From positions 62,001 to 126,000 of the forward strand of contig JAAWJI010000003.1 in the NCBI GenBank assembly GCA_022796795.1: a stretch of 64,000 nucleotides of DNA, given 5' to 3'. Every line of letters begins with the position of its first letter. Position 1 is the first letter of the stretch. Position numbers and translations under genes: made by a program. Of the stretch, positions 18,886-27,984 are shown one piece after another. Source of the stretch: Lachnospiraceae bacterium. GTDB lineage: Bacteria > Bacillota > Clostridia > Lachnospirales > Lachnospiraceae. The notes beneath the pieces were generated by a model. It was not told the origin of the DNA. It did no database searches and saw nothing but the letters and a program-made list of their open reading frames with translations.

Positions 18886-18910
18886 GTTTACATAAATATA
18901 TTATGTAAAC
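18886..18910. other. Palindromic Xer/dif-like site A
   Basis: GTTTACATAA-ATATA-TTATGTAAAC: two perfect 10-bp arms around a 5-bp centre. With the following T the right arm is TTATGTAAACT, identical to the XerD half of B. subtilis dif as I recall it. The same palindrome flanks the island at 21-33.8 kb. Here it sits upstream of rsfS, and TTTACA...TATAGG could alternatively be promoter hexamers with the palindrome as operator. Confidence 0.7.
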
Positions 18911-18950
18911 TATAGGAATGAAACAACTATGTCATGAGGAGGATCTTGCA

Positions 18951-19313
18951 ATGACAGAAGTACAGAGCAAACAAATGGCAAAGCTGGCATATGCAGCCCT
19001 GGAGGATAAGAAAGCCCGGGATATCCGGATTCTTGATATCTCAAAGGTATCTGTGCTGGCAGACTATTTTATTATTGCCAGCGGTTCCAACCGCAATCAG
19101 GTCCAGGCCATGGCAGATCAGGTAGAAGAGGAGCTGGGAAAAGCCGGACATCCGGCCCGTCAGATTGAGGGCTACCAGACAGCTAACTGGATTCTGCTGG
19201 ATTACGGCGATATTATCATCCATATTTTTGATGAGGAGAATCGTCTCTTTTATGATCTGGAGCGGATCTGGAAGGACGGAGCAGTCCTGGAAACCGCAGA
19301 TTTAGATGCTTAA
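18951..19313 (+). CDS. rsfS: Ribosomal silencing factor RsfS
   Basis: A 120-residue protein that binds L14 and blocks 30S-50S joining in starvation. ATG 18951 is chosen because AGGAGG lies 8 bp before it. Family motifs: DIRILDISKVSVLADYFIIASGSN and the conserved WILLDYGDIIIHIF. It closes the obgE-nadD-yqeK-rsfS cluster. A palindromic Xer-like site lies in its leader. Confidence 0.96.
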   Translation: MTEVQSKQMAKLAYAALEDKKARDIRILDISKVSVLADYFIIASGSNRNQVQAMADQVEEELGKAGHPARQIEGYQTANWILLDYGDIIIHIFDEENRLFYDLERIWKDGAVLETADLDA

Positions 19314-19412
19314 GACGCCCGTATTCAGGTCTGTGGTACTGCAAGGGATAAATCAGGCAACATAAGAGAAAGAATACAAAATTTAGACAGCGTGAGAGAA
19401 AGGAGGCAAATG

Positions 19413-20045
19413 ATGTCCAATGAAGAGAATCTCCAGCGGATCCGAAAATTGAAAAAAACCACGGACAATCCCTATCTGAATTTTTATGAGATGGATGTGG
19501 TAGACACCAAGGGAAAACCCGGCTCCTATTATATGGTGACCCGCAGCCGGAAAACAGAGGAGATGAAGCTTTTTACCCGGAAGAATCGTGCGGATGGGGT
19601 TGTGATCTATGCCCTGTACGGGGACAAGCAGGATCAGGTGGTCCTGATCCGCCAGTACCGCTACAGCATCGGAGATTACATCTATGAATTTCCCGCAGGT
19701 TTGGTGGATGAGGGAGAGGATTTCCATCAGGCAGGCATCCGGGAGCTGAAGGAGGAGACTGGGCTTGATTTTCATCCGCTTCCTGTGGACTCCATCTATT
19801 CCCGGCCTTATTTTACCACCATCGGAATGACAGACGAGGCCTGTGCCGCTGTCTACGGAACCGCCACGGGCTCTGTCTCCAAAGAGGGTCTGGAGGACAC
19901 AGAGGAAATCGAGGTGGTGCTGGCAGACCGGACGGAAATTAGACGGATCCTGAGAGAGGAACATGTTTCCCTTATGTGCGCCTATATGATGATGCACTTT
20001 CTGCACAGTGAATCAGAGACAGCCTTTGACTTTTTAAAGGGATAG
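19413..20045 (+). CDS. Nudix hydrolase, ADP-ribose pyrophosphatase-like
   Basis: A 210-residue Nudix hydrolase. The Nudix box is complete (GLVDEGEDFHQAGIREL then KEETGL), with Gly and the REUXEEXGU core in register. The segment VLIRQYRYSIGDYIYEFPAG upstream of the box is typical of ADP-ribose/sugar-nucleotide pyrophosphatases. The second of two adjacent ATGs (19413) is preferred because AGGAGG ends 6 bp before it. The last 45 bp belong to a 63-bp tandem duplication that copies the gene end. Confidence 0.9.
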   Translation: MSNEENLQRIRKLKKTTDNPYLNFYEMDVVDTKGKPGSYYMVTRSRKTEEMKLFTRKNRADGVVIYALYGDKQDQVVLIRQYRYSIGDYIYEFPAGLVDEGEDFHQAGIRELKEETGLDFHPLPVDSIYSRPYFTTIGMTDEACAAVYGTATGSVSKEGLEDTEEIEVVLADRTEIRRILREEHVSLMCAYMMMHFLHSESETAFDFLKG

Positions 20046-20126
20046 ATCATGAGCCGGCCTGCTCTGTACAGTGCATAAGGGACAGCCTTTGACTTTTTAA
20101 AAGGATAGACCATAATCCGGCCTGCT
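20001..20126 (+). repeat. 63-bp tandem duplication of the Nudix gene end
   Basis: Bases 20001-20063 and 20064-20126 are two diverged copies. Both contain GACAGCCTTTGACTTTTTAA and end in CCGGCCTGCT. The first copy holds the real stop codon; the second provides the left stem of the terminator. Confidence 0.8.
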
Positions 20127-20156
20127 GATTACCTTGGCAGGCCGGATTCTTTTTTG
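20114..20156 (+). terminator. Strong terminator after the Nudix gene
   Basis: AATCCGGCCTGC and GCAGGCCGGATT pair perfectly over 12 bp around an 11-nt loop, followed by CTTTTTT. Confidence 0.9.
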
Positions 20157-20225
20157 CTTTGCAGGAAATTGTGTCCTATAAAGCAAGTCCCTCCGTGGGA
20201 TACACATGTCGCGCAAAGGAACAGT

Positions 20226-20843
20226 TTAACGGAAGAAACGGAACACTCCAAATACACGTCCCAGGATCATACAATCCGGGACAATAATGGGCGCCATGGA
20301 ATCATTCTCCGGCTGCAGGCGGATATGTCCTTCTTCCTTATAATAGGTCTTGACCGTGGCGGAATCATCCACCAGGGCAACCACGATATCTCCATTTTTT
20401 GCTGTCTGCTGCTGGGCCACCAGTATAGTATCTCCGTCGTAAATCCCCACATTCACCATGGATTCCCCCTGGACGGTCAGCATAAAGCACTGATCATTGG
20501 GCATAAACTCCATGGGAATGGGGAAATAGGATTCCACATTTTCCACTGCCAGAATGGGCTGTCCCGCAGCCACGCGTCCCACAATGGGTACATTTACCAC
20601 CTCACGGCGCACCAGATTGAAATTGTCATCGATAATCTCAATGGCCCGGGGCTTCGTGGGATCCCGGCGGATATAGCCGTTTTTCTCCAGGGTCTCCAGA
20701 TGAGAGTGGACCGATGAAGTGGACTTAAGCTGCACAGCCTCACAGATATCACGGACCGACGGGGGATATCCCTTATTTAAAATCTGAGACTTAATATATT
20801 CCAAAATTTCCGACTGCTTTTTTGTAATCTTTCCGTATGCCAT
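20226..20843 (-). CDS. lexA: LexA repressor
   Basis: SOS repressor of 205 residues. An N-terminal winged helix (residues 1-70, [24 protein letters not shown]) binds DNA. The self-cleavage site is Ala93-Gly94 in [10 protein letters not shown]. The catalytic dyad is Ser128 (QGESMVN) and Lys165 (ATVKTYY). ATG 20843 follows GGAGGGAAT. It is divergent from the island that begins ~170 bp upstream. Two palindromes in its promoter suggest autoregulation. Confidence 0.97.
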   Translation of the reverse strand: MAYGKITKKQSEILEYIKSQILNKGYPPSVRDICEAVQLKSTSSVHSHLETLEKNGYIRRDPTKPRAIEIIDDNFNLVRREVVNVPIVGRVAAGQPILAVENVESYFPIPMEFMPNDQCFMLTVQGESMVNVGIYDGDTILVAQQQTAKNGDIVVALVDDSATVKTYYKEEGHIRLQPENDSMAPIIVPDCMILGRVFGVFRFFR

Positions 20844-20905
20844 GGGGCATTCCCTCCTTCATATGGACACCATCGGGCAGGTATCAACAAAATCTTGACA
20901 AAAGC

Positions 20906-20920
20906 AGAAACAGTTGTTCT
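20906..20920. promoter_or_regulatory. Candidate LexA box 1
   Basis: On the minus strand AGAACAACTGTTTCT fits the Gram-positive GAAC-N4-GTTC pattern with one mismatch. It lies just downstream of the lexA -10 element. Confidence 0.6.
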
Positions 20921-20929
20921 ATATTTGGT

Positions 20930-20958
20930 AGTATAACATAGATCCCGGAAAAACGCAA
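20930..20958 (-). promoter_or_regulatory. lexA promoter
   Basis: On the minus strand TTGCGT (20958-20953) and TATACT (20935-20930) are spaced by 17 bp, with a TG extended -10. The -35 overlaps candidate LexA box 2. The remaining intergenic stretch up to 21177 holds island end B and no gene. Confidence 0.7.
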
Positions 20959-20969
20959 ACAAATGTTTG
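20956..20969. promoter_or_regulatory. Candidate LexA box 2
   Basis: CAAACAAATGTTTG is a perfect 14-bp palindrome of the relaxed LexA-box type, overlapping the lexA -35 hexamer. Confidence 0.5.
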
Positions 20970-21012
20970 AAACTTTTTAAAAATTTTTTTGTCTCTTGAA
21001 ACCCGGTCTTAA

Positions 21013-21037
21013 GTTAACATAAAAATATTATGTAAAC
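21013..21037. other. Palindromic Xer/dif-like site B, left end of island
   Basis: GTTAACATAA-AAATA-TTATGTAAAC. The right (inner) arm extends to TTATGTAAACTTAAAG (21028-21043), an exact inverted copy of the inner arm of site C. The left (outer) arm differs at one base from the consensus and continues differently, as expected for chromosome-derived sequence. Confidence 0.75.
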
Positions 21038-21177
21038 TTAAAGTCTATTCACTTCCAGATAAAAAAATGAGTCCATTTTCGGTGAAAAGAATAAGAAGCT
21101 CTTGTGTTATCCTGATATCGTCAGGCAGCAGCCTTGTGCAAAACAGCGGCAGAAGAAAGGTTAGGGAGTGCAGGAAA

Positions 21178-21783
21178 ATGAACTATTACATCAGTGATAT
21201 GCATTTATTCCATAAGAATGTGACGAAGGCGGGGAAGGATTTTGATGACCGCCCCTTTGAGGATTTGGAAGAGATGCATGCTTTGTTCAAAGAGAAATGG
21301 AACGCAAAAATAACCAATGGGGATACGGTATATATTCTCGGCGATATGGCCATGCGCGGAACGCAGGAAGACCTGATCGCTTTTGTATCCACGCTCAAGG
21401 GACACAAGGTCATGATCAGAGGAAACCATGATGATATCCGCGATCAGCGTTATCAGCAGCTTTTTGATGAAATCTGTGATTACAAGGAGATGCGGGATAC
21501 TCTTAACGGGGAACATGTGAAGCTGGTCCTTTGCCATTATCCGATCTTGATGTGGAAGGATCAGCATCACGGTTCTATCCTGTTGTACGGCCATGTCCAT
21601 AATTCCATTGAGGAACACTATTTCAGGAAATGTCTCTGTGGGATGAATAACAGTGAGTTCTTTGACAGAAGAGCCGGTGACAAATTGCTCCGCGCGTATA
21701 ATGTGGGATGCATGATGCCCTATATGGATTATGAACCGCGGACATTGACAGAGATCGTTGAAGGATCAAAAGCCTGTCCGTGA
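21178..21783 (+). CDS. Calcineurin-like metallophosphoesterase
   Basis: A 201-residue phosphoesterase. The metal ligands are visible: Asp7 and His9 (ISDMHLFH), GDM at 55-57, GNHDD at 82-86, His120 (LCHYP) and GHVH at 138-141. ATG 21178 is chosen because the protein begins directly with the MNYYISDMH motif and follows AGGGAG/AGGA. It is the first gene inside the left island end. The 122-bp gap to the next gene leaves open whether it belongs to the same unit. Related small phosphoesterases are common outside defence loci, so its link to the system is uncertain. Confidence 0.9.
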   Translation: MNYYISDMHLFHKNVTKAGKDFDDRPFEDLEEMHALFKEKWNAKITNGDTVYILGDMAMRGTQEDLIAFVSTLKGHKVMIRGNHDDIRDQRYQQLFDEICDYKEMRDTLNGEHVKLVLCHYPILMWKDQHHGSILLYGHVHNSIEEHYFRKCLCGMNNSEFFDRRAGDKLLRAYNVGCMMPYMDYEPRTLTEIVEGSKACP

Positions 21784-21905
21784 TTCGTATTTTGGGCATT
21801 TCAATGGGGATTTCCCTCTTGAGCTTATGCGATTTTTAGCCTATAATTTGGAAAGGACATGTGCATTTACGAAAAGAACATGGACAGACGATGGAGGGCG
21901 TAAAG

Positions 21906-23084
21906 ATGGCAAAACCGGGCGGAAAGTGGGACAGACGTAAAAATACCATTGATGATTTGGCGGATATTGTCAAAAAATATTACGTGACCTCGGAGGAGGA
22001 ACGGGCGAACCGCCGCAATACGGGGCTTTTGAAGTTTCTCAAATATATGCGGGTGAGTTCCCTGGTGGTTTCCCCGAATCCCGATCCCCACGTGAGACGG
22101 GAGCGCTTTCTGCGGGATTTTAAGGCTCTGTTCAAGCAGATGGACTCCGATCTCCTATTCTCGCTTACCGATCCGGAGAGGAATCTGAGAGAGTATCTGG
22201 ACTCTTCCCTCTGGGAATTACTGGCCGGCGGCGGGGAAGAATTAAAAGCGGTAGAGCCGGAAACCTCCGCCGGGGTTTTGATTCCTTTCCTGCTGCTTCA
22301 AGAGCTGGAAAAAGAGACGGCACGCTGTTTAAAGGCATATCTCATGCCGGACAACAACCCCTATGGAAAATCGGACGGGAATAGCCCGGAGAAAGAGAAC
22401 AAATATGTAGAGCTGGTATTCTCCCTGGCATATTATGAGATTTTCCTGGAAGAATTTTTGGAACGTTTCGTTGACGACATAAAGCGTTCCAGGGAAGGAG
22501 ACGCATCCTCGGCGGCAGAGGAACGGCTCACGCTGCTGGAAAAGGAGCTTCGGGAGTGTGAGGATCGGGAAGAAAAACAGGCTCTTGCGGTCAAGCTTCA
22601 GGAAGCCATGAAGGAAACCATGAGCTTTCTGCAAAGGGCGCAGATGGCTGTCCTGTATCTCAATCTCTATGCGTATCATGATGTCAACCTGATCGCGCTC
22701 CTGCGGATGCTCGTCATTATGGAGTATGTCAATATCAACCATGCTCCGTCCATAAGCGCGGGAAAGGGCGACAAAGAGAGAAGACGGGCACGGATCAAAA
22801 ATCTGGTGGACAACGAGCTTCGGGAGTTTCCCCTGTTTTATTATCACTATCGCGTTAATCGAAATCTGTCCAGGCTTTTTGACGAGGTTACCGTATTTGC
22901 GGAAAAACGAAACATGATACCGGACCCGGAAAACCGGGAGGAGATGGAAGCCTTTAAAAAGGAGCTGGATACCTATATTGAGCTGAATTGCGGACAGATG
23001 AAGAAAAAGCGAACGGTGGATGAGGAGAGAAAGCTCTGGGAGAGCAGGCTGGCGCTTGCCAGACCGTTTTTATGGGATTCCTAA
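21906..23084 (+). CDS. Unrecognised 392-residue protein of the island
   Basis: I do not recognise a family. The product is highly charged and helical. A basic N-terminus (MAKPGGKWDRRKNTIDDLADIVKK) precedes a middle segment rich in Glu, Arg and Leu with heptad character (residues ~205-245, EERLTLLEKELRECEDREEK), probably a coiled coil. No membrane helix or catalytic motif stands out. ATG 21906 follows GGAGG with 8-nt spacing. The next gene begins 47 bp downstream, so it is probably co-transcribed with the tandem-DUF262 gene. Confidence 0.8.
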   Translation: MAKPGGKWDRRKNTIDDLADIVKKYYVTSEEERANRRNTGLLKFLKYMRVSSLVVSPNPDPHVRRERFLRDFKALFKQMDSDLLFSLTDPERNLREYLDSSLWELLAGGGEELKAVEPETSAGVLIPFLLLQELEKETARCLKAYLMPDNNPYGKSDGNSPEKENKYVELVFSLAYYEIFLEEFLERFVDDIKRSREGDASSAAEERLTLLEKELRECEDREEKQALAVKLQEAMKETMSFLQRAQMAVLYLNLYAYHDVNLIALLRMLVIMEYVNINHAPSISAGKGDKERRRARIKNLVDNELREFPLFYYHYRVNRNLSRLFDEVTVFAEKRNMIPDPENREEMEAFKKELDTYIELNCGQMKKKRTVDEERKLWESRLALARPFLWDS

Positions 23085-23131
23085 GGGTACAAGGAAAAAA
23101 GATAAAATAAAATCAAGAGGATGGAAAACTG

Positions 23132-24502
23132 ATGGAAAAAACCTATTCGTTTAACGCCATGCATACAGAAGGGGAGTTTGGAGAGCTTTTATCCGCAGAA
23201 GGAAATGAGGAATTAAAGGAATTTTTGGAGAATCTGTTTTGGATTTATGCCAGTGATAGAAAAGACGCCTTCCGTCTTGGCCAGAAGGCGTGGCGTGTGA
23301 AGGCATATATTTTAAAACATCTACATTCTGAACCGAATAAGGATCAACCAGATGAACAGGTACCCTTTGGCTTTACGTTGGATGAAAATACAGAAAGCAC
23401 GGCATTATTCCGTCTGAAAGCATATATCTACTATACACGCTTTTGCAACCTTGGCATTTTCCTTGCGGAAAACTACTACAAAAGCTTCCCGTTTTCAGAG
23501 GAACATAAGGCGGATGATTTCAGGCTTGCCCTGAATTATTTTATGCTGAATGATAGAATGGGGCAGTGTGTCCATACTGGCGTAGCATATAAATTTAATA
23601 TAGACTTTCTTCCGCGGAAAGAGAGTTTTTACAGATTCTATGACGGAATTGAAGACCATATGGTTCAAAAGCTGACTGTTCAAGGGAATAAAGAGGTGTT
23701 TTCCCAAATTATGGAACGGATTTTGGGTCAAATCAAGGGAACGGATTTACGGTTATATTCTGTTGGCAAAAACTTTGGACAATGTCTTTTTAAGTATTTT
23801 GATCCTGATGGAGATTGGACTTTCCGGATTTACGAGGATGTTCCCATAAATTATATAGAGTGCAATGGGAGACGATATTCTATTCCGGCATTTCTCCAGA
23901 TACAGGAAACGATACAGAAAATGATACAGGAAACATCGCATTCGGAAAAAGAGAAAGAAGAGAAAGGTATTGATTTTGTAATAGATATGAGCCTTTTTGG
24001 CAAAGGCAGGGATGGAGAGGAAACGTCTTCGCTTAACGGTTTCTTTAAAAGCATCATAAAAGGGGAAATTCCCAGGGAAACAGTTGCTACCATTTCCGAT
24101 GGAGAGATTGTGGCGACACAATTACCGAACTGTATGGAGGAATATAAAATAAGCTTGCCCGAGAGCATATTCCTTAAAAAAGCATATCTTGATGGGGCAA
24201 AAGACTGTGTTACGTATCGTGTCGATTTGGATCGTGCCGAGGCAGACAAAGCGAAAATGGCGTTTCCATTCTGGTGGGCGGAAGAGGATGTAAAGCTCAT
24301 AAGGGAGATGAAAGAACTTGAGAATCTAAGTCAGATTGAAAAAATTATGGAGAAAGTAAATAAGCTTGGCAATGGGATAAGCAGCGAAAAAAACAGGCCA
24401 CAAGATTTAGTTGGTTTGACACCATATTGTAACAAAAAGGACGCTAATACGCAGTTTCAAAGGATTAAAAAGTACATGGAGGAAGGAGAGAACTGCAAAT
24501 GA
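23132..24502 (+). CDS. Unrecognised 456-residue protein coupled to the DUF262 gene
   Basis: No family recognised. It is a soluble protein with many aromatic residues (for example AYIYYTRFCNLGIFLAENYYK). A central lysine/glutamate-rich stretch (SHSEKEKEEKGIDFVIDMS) looks like a flexible linker. The end is helical (LSQIEKIMEKVNKLGNG). The stop overlaps the start of the tandem-DUF262 gene by 4 bp (ATGA), which indicates translational coupling and probable physical partnership. Base composition is more A+T-rich than in the neighbouring core genes. The ribosome-binding site is AGAGGATGG. Confidence 0.8.
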   Translation: MEKTYSFNAMHTEGEFGELLSAEGNEELKEFLENLFWIYASDRKDAFRLGQKAWRVKAYILKHLHSEPNKDQPDEQVPFGFTLDENTESTALFRLKAYIYYTRFCNLGIFLAENYYKSFPFSEEHKADDFRLALNYFMLNDRMGQCVHTGVAYKFNIDFLPRKESFYRFYDGIEDHMVQKLTVQGNKEVFSQIMERILGQIKGTDLRLYSVGKNFGQCLFKYFDPDGDWTFRIYEDVPINYIECNGRRYSIPAFLQIQETIQKMIQETSHSEKEKEEKGIDFVIDMSLFGKGRDGEETSSLNGFFKSIIKGEIPRETVATISDGEIVATQLPNCMEEYKISLPESIFLKKAYLDGAKDCVTYRVDLDRAEADKAKMAFPFWWAEEDVKLIREMKELENLSQIEKIMEKVNKLGNGISSEKNRPQDLVGLTPYCNKKDANTQFQRIKKYMEEGENCK

Positions 24503-27500
24503 CAGGGGACATTGCTCATAATCTGAAATCGTCTGAGGCATTATCCATTGGCCAAATCATAAAAAACAGGATCTTCCGTGTTCCCATGTATCAGAGAAAT
24601 TATAAATGGGGGACCAAAACCGCAGGGAAGCTGGCAGAGGATTTGGCGGATAGCTATGGTAAGGACATGCAAAAATCCATTGGCCTGCTCACCCTGCATC
24701 AGGGGGACAGGGAGATTTTGGATATTATTGACGGACAGCAAAGATTTATTACCCTCTCGATTATTTTTAGCATTTTGTGCGGCCAAGACATGCCCATTCA
24801 ATTATCCTTTGAAAGGGATGGAGCGGACAGGGAAAGAATTGCGGCAATACATAGAGAATACGATGAGAAATGGAGCGGAAGCAGCCCGGATGCAGACAGA
24901 ATCATGCGGAACAAGGAAAAAATAAAAGAGATCCTTGAGAAAAAAGAGATCCTTGAGGAAGGGGAAAAGGAGGCGTTTCAGAAATATATCTTAGAAAAAT
25001 GTATGATGCTTTGCAGCATCATTGAAACAGAGCCCGAAAAAGAATTCATGAATCTGAACGCGTATAAAACAAAATTTTCAGTATGCGACTATGTGAGAGC
25101 CAATTTGATTTCACTCAATACGTTTTATAGGGGTGATTTGGATAAGAAAAACAGTATCTTAGCCTCCTGCCTTGAAAAGCATAGCTATAAAACGGCAATC
25201 GCCCGTTTATATGACGATATTCTGGATATATTTTATTCCGATTCCAAATGCGACGGTACGTATAAAAATGTATATTCTTTGGTACGAGGCAGTTATTTCG
25301 ATCCTGATAAGACGGAGGAATCAAGAATTAATATATTGTTTACCAAAGAATTATCAGATAAGAAAAAGAGGGATTTTTCTGATGAAATATCAGATAAGAA
25401 AAAGGGGTATTTTTCTGATGAAATCCATAAAGATGGGAATAAATGGATTGAGATACTTCTAAAGATAGCCTGTGTAAAAAAGCTGATGTCCCAGTTGAAG
25501 CAGGAAATGGAAGGACATAATTTCAGCTCGGCGAAGGGGATCGATGATTATCAGAAACTGAAAAAGGAGAATTTCCTGGATCTGATCATGAATCTCGACG
25601 TGGAAAAAGAAAGGCTTGACACCATAACCTTGGCAAAGCTGCTTAAGGAAAACAGCAATGTCGGGTATGTGCTGATGAAGGACCTGGGAAAAACGGATTT
25701 GAAGCTTGCTAATCGCTACTTTGAAGCTTTTGTTTATTCAGGCGTAAACAGGGCTACAGTTACTGCAGCAGAAGTAGAAAATGATCGTGTAGAGCTCCCT
25801 AAAATGAGTGACGAGGAGATTATTTCCTGTATCCAGGGAGCAGGACAGGAGGTTATTGACCGTTTTTTACAGGAGCAGAAACAGGCAGCGGAGACTTCTG
25901 TTGTAATTGCGCCTGTGCTTGATCTGGAAGACCGCGAAAATCTGGACTTTGGAGGGGAGCTTGATCTGGAAGAAGGGGATACCATAACGGCCGGAAAGCT
26001 TTTCGCGCATAAGCGTAATATAAAAGTTCCTGTGATCCAGAGAGATTATTGCATGGGAGCAAGAATCAATAAAACAGAAGCAGATGATTTTCTGGGATAT
26101 TTGATTAAAAATTTTCAGGAAGGGAAAGAAGTTGTTGCCAGTACCATTCTTATCGCTGTTGAAAAAAATACAGCGGATATTTATATTTTTGACGGACAGC
26201 AAAGATTGTATACGATTTATCAATTACTGAAGCACTGCGGAATATGCGAGGAGGATAATGCCAGATTTATATTTATAGGCAGGAAAAACGGAGCAAGTAA
26301 ATATTCAGAAATAGCAGAAAGAAATTTAAAGGAAGCCTTTGAGGAGAGAACACAGAAAATAGAGGGGAAGAAGGGTGATTTTGGGGAATATCTGCGGAAT
26401 AATGTTCGATTTAAGCTTAAGATTACAGGAACCATTTCGGATGCCGAGCAGTTTTTTATGGATATTAACGGCGGGGTCTCTCTCAAGAAGTATGAGATCT
26501 TCAAAGCCTGTCTGTGTGAACGATTGGTGGATTTGGGAGAGACGGATTTTATAAGGGAGATGGAAAATAAATGGCTGGAATGGTTCTACAGGTTTTTTGA
26601 TATAAAAAAGACTGATGAAGAAGACATGGAAGAATTGGCAGAAATGAGATTCCTGGAATTTCTGTGTCGATTCTTTGCCATGCGGATGCAGGAGGATCAC
26701 GGGGAAAACAGCGAAAAACGCAACGAAAAACTGCCAGCTTTTGATTGCATGGAAAGCAAAAGCCAGCTGGTAGGGCGGTTAGAATACCTGAATAAATTAA
26801 GCAGGGAAGATATCTCAAGAATCCGGTGTGTGATGGATTATTTGATGGACCATGAAGCTGGGATAAAAACGCCTTCCGAACAAGGGAAAATGGAAATTGA
26901 GTTTTATCATAAGGGTAATATTAATTTAGGATCTACCGTGAAGCAGTGTATCGGGTATTATTTGTTGGAGCAGCATGAGGTACAGAAAGAAAAATTTATC
27001 GGCCGGCATAAGGACGCTATACTCCACGGGTTTATTAACTCGTTATCTGATAAAACAAGAATACAGGTACAACGGTTTTATTCCTGGAAGGATGTGGGAG
27101 CTCTCATAGAAATATATGATAAAGATCTGTTGCTAAACGACTGCATCCGGCACATCTTAAAGATAAAACCAAAGGCTGGGGAAGGGAAGTATCCCTATGC
27201 TGAGAAAGAAGATATTTCCATGCATTTTCTGGGCGGGTACAAGGTGTGGGAAAATATGGGTAAAATACCAATAACCATTGAGGGAATTCCCAAAGAAGAG
27301 ATACCGGCATATTATAAGATGCCCTTCACTCCAGGCGGCAATTATATTAGAGCAAAATATATATATGATTATAATAAGGTAATAAGTGATAATTCTGAAG
27401 TAAAGACGTTAACTTTCATATGGACGAAAAAAAGAGAAGAGAAAAGCATAAAAAGAGAAGACGGTGTGGATACAAATATTGTCTTTTCAAATAAATTAAA

Positions 27501-27645
27501 AAATCCTTACATAAAGGATCTTTTTGGAACGAAAGACTATTGTATCGTAGAAACCGAACAGGATCTGATAATAGGATGGTTGACATACAGAACAGACGCT
27601 TATTTTCTGAATTCTGCGCAGGTTTGGTATCAGGATCTTATATAA
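24499..27645 (+). CDS. Tandem-DUF262 protein (GmrSD/ParB-like), 1048 residues
   Basis: Very large protein with two DUF262 modules. Module 1 has VPMYQRNYKW (residues 28-37) and DGQQRFITL (78-86). Module 2 has VPVIQRDYCMG (510-520) and DGQQRLYTIY (565-574). DUF262 is a ParB/Srx-like fold that, in type IV restriction enzyme GmrSD and related systems, binds or hydrolyses nucleotides and senses modified DNA. The usual HNH partner domain DUF1524 is not visible in the C-terminal part, so a separate nuclease may act. A 36-bp in-frame tandem duplication lies at 25354-25425. It starts behind GGAAGGAGAG and is coupled to the preceding gene. Confidence 0.88.
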   Translation: MTGDIAHNLKSSEALSIGQIIKNRIFRVPMYQRNYKWGTKTAGKLAEDLADSYGKDMQKSIGLLTLHQGDREILDIIDGQQRFITLSIIFSILCGQDMPIQLSFERDGADRERIAAIHREYDEKWSGSSPDADRIMRNKEKIKEILEKKEILEEGEKEAFQKYILEKCMMLCSIIETEPEKEFMNLNAYKTKFSVCDYVRANLISLNTFYRGDLDKKNSILASCLEKHSYKTAIARLYDDILDIFYSDSKCDGTYKNVYSLVRGSYFDPDKTEESRINILFTKELSDKKKRDFSDEISDKKKGYFSDEIHKDGNKWIEILLKIACVKKLMSQLKQEMEGHNFSSAKGIDDYQKLKKENFLDLIMNLDVEKERLDTITLAKLLKENSNVGYVLMKDLGKTDLKLANRYFEAFVYSGVNRATVTAAEVENDRVELPKMSDEEIISCIQGAGQEVIDRFLQEQKQAAETSVVIAPVLDLEDRENLDFGGELDLEEGDTITAGKLFAHKRNIKVPVIQRDYCMGARINKTEADDFLGYLIKNFQEGKEVVASTILIAVEKNTADIYIFDGQQRLYTIYQLLKHCGICEEDNARFIFIGRKNGASKYSEIAERNLKEAFEERTQKIEGKKGDFGEYLRNNVRFKLKITGTISDAEQFFMDINGGVSLKKYEIFKACLCERLVDLGETDFIREMENKWLEWFYRFFDIKKTDEEDMEELAEMRFLEFLCRFFAMRMQEDHGENSEKRNEKLPAFDCMESKSQLVGRLEYLNKLSREDISRIRCVMDYLMDHEAGIKTPSEQGKMEIEFYHKGNINLGSTVKQCIGYYLLEQHEVQKEKFIGRHKDAILHGFINSLSDKTRIQVQRFYSWKDVGALIEIYDKDLLLNDCIRHILKIKPKAGEGKYPYAEKEDISMHFLGGYKVWENMGKIPITIEGIPKEEIPAYYKMPFTPGGNYIRAKYIYDYNKVISDNSEVKTLTFIWTKKREEKSIKREDGVDTNIVFSNKLKNPYIKDLFGTKDYCIVETEQDLIIGWLTYRTDAYFLNSAQVWYQDLI
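25354..25425 (+). repeat. 36-bp in-frame tandem duplication inside the DUF262 gene
   Basis: 25354-25389 and 25390-25425 encode SDKKKRDFSDEI and SDKKKGYFSDEI, and differ at only a few bases. A shorter duplication nearby (about 24929-24958) gives EILEKKEILEE. Confidence 0.8.
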
Positions 27646-27694
27646 TTTGGATTTGTTTTTGATTATGCATAAATTTCTTAAAGTCAAAAAGCAG

Positions 27695-27730
27695 CCCCCG
27701 GAAAGTCATTAATATGCGGTTTTCCGGGGG
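27695..27730. terminator. Terminator hairpin between the two island operons
   Basis: CCCCCGGAAA and TTTCCGGGGG form a perfect 10-bp stem around a 16-nt loop. The following tract (TTCCCTGTCT) is poor in T. The rest of the 339-bp gap (27646-27984) shows no gene and only a weak promoter candidate, TTGAAA near 27892 with AATGGT 17 bp on. Confidence 0.7.
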
Positions 27731-27984
27731 TTCCCTGTCTATTCAGTTTGTCTCGTTTCTGCTACTTTTAGAGTCAGAGCAGAACCAGCAAGCAGTCAGG
27801 TAAGAATTCTGTTCCAAGATTCCATGTTTCTTTCAAAAAACACATTCCTCTCTGCCTTTCAATAGGAAAAAAAGAGGGTGTACGGGTGAGTTTGAAAAGC
27901 GACATATCGTGTAGAATGGTAAAAGCAGGAAGCCACACAGCTGGCGAATGAAGTGTCGAAAACAAAAAGAGAAGGAGTAAATGG

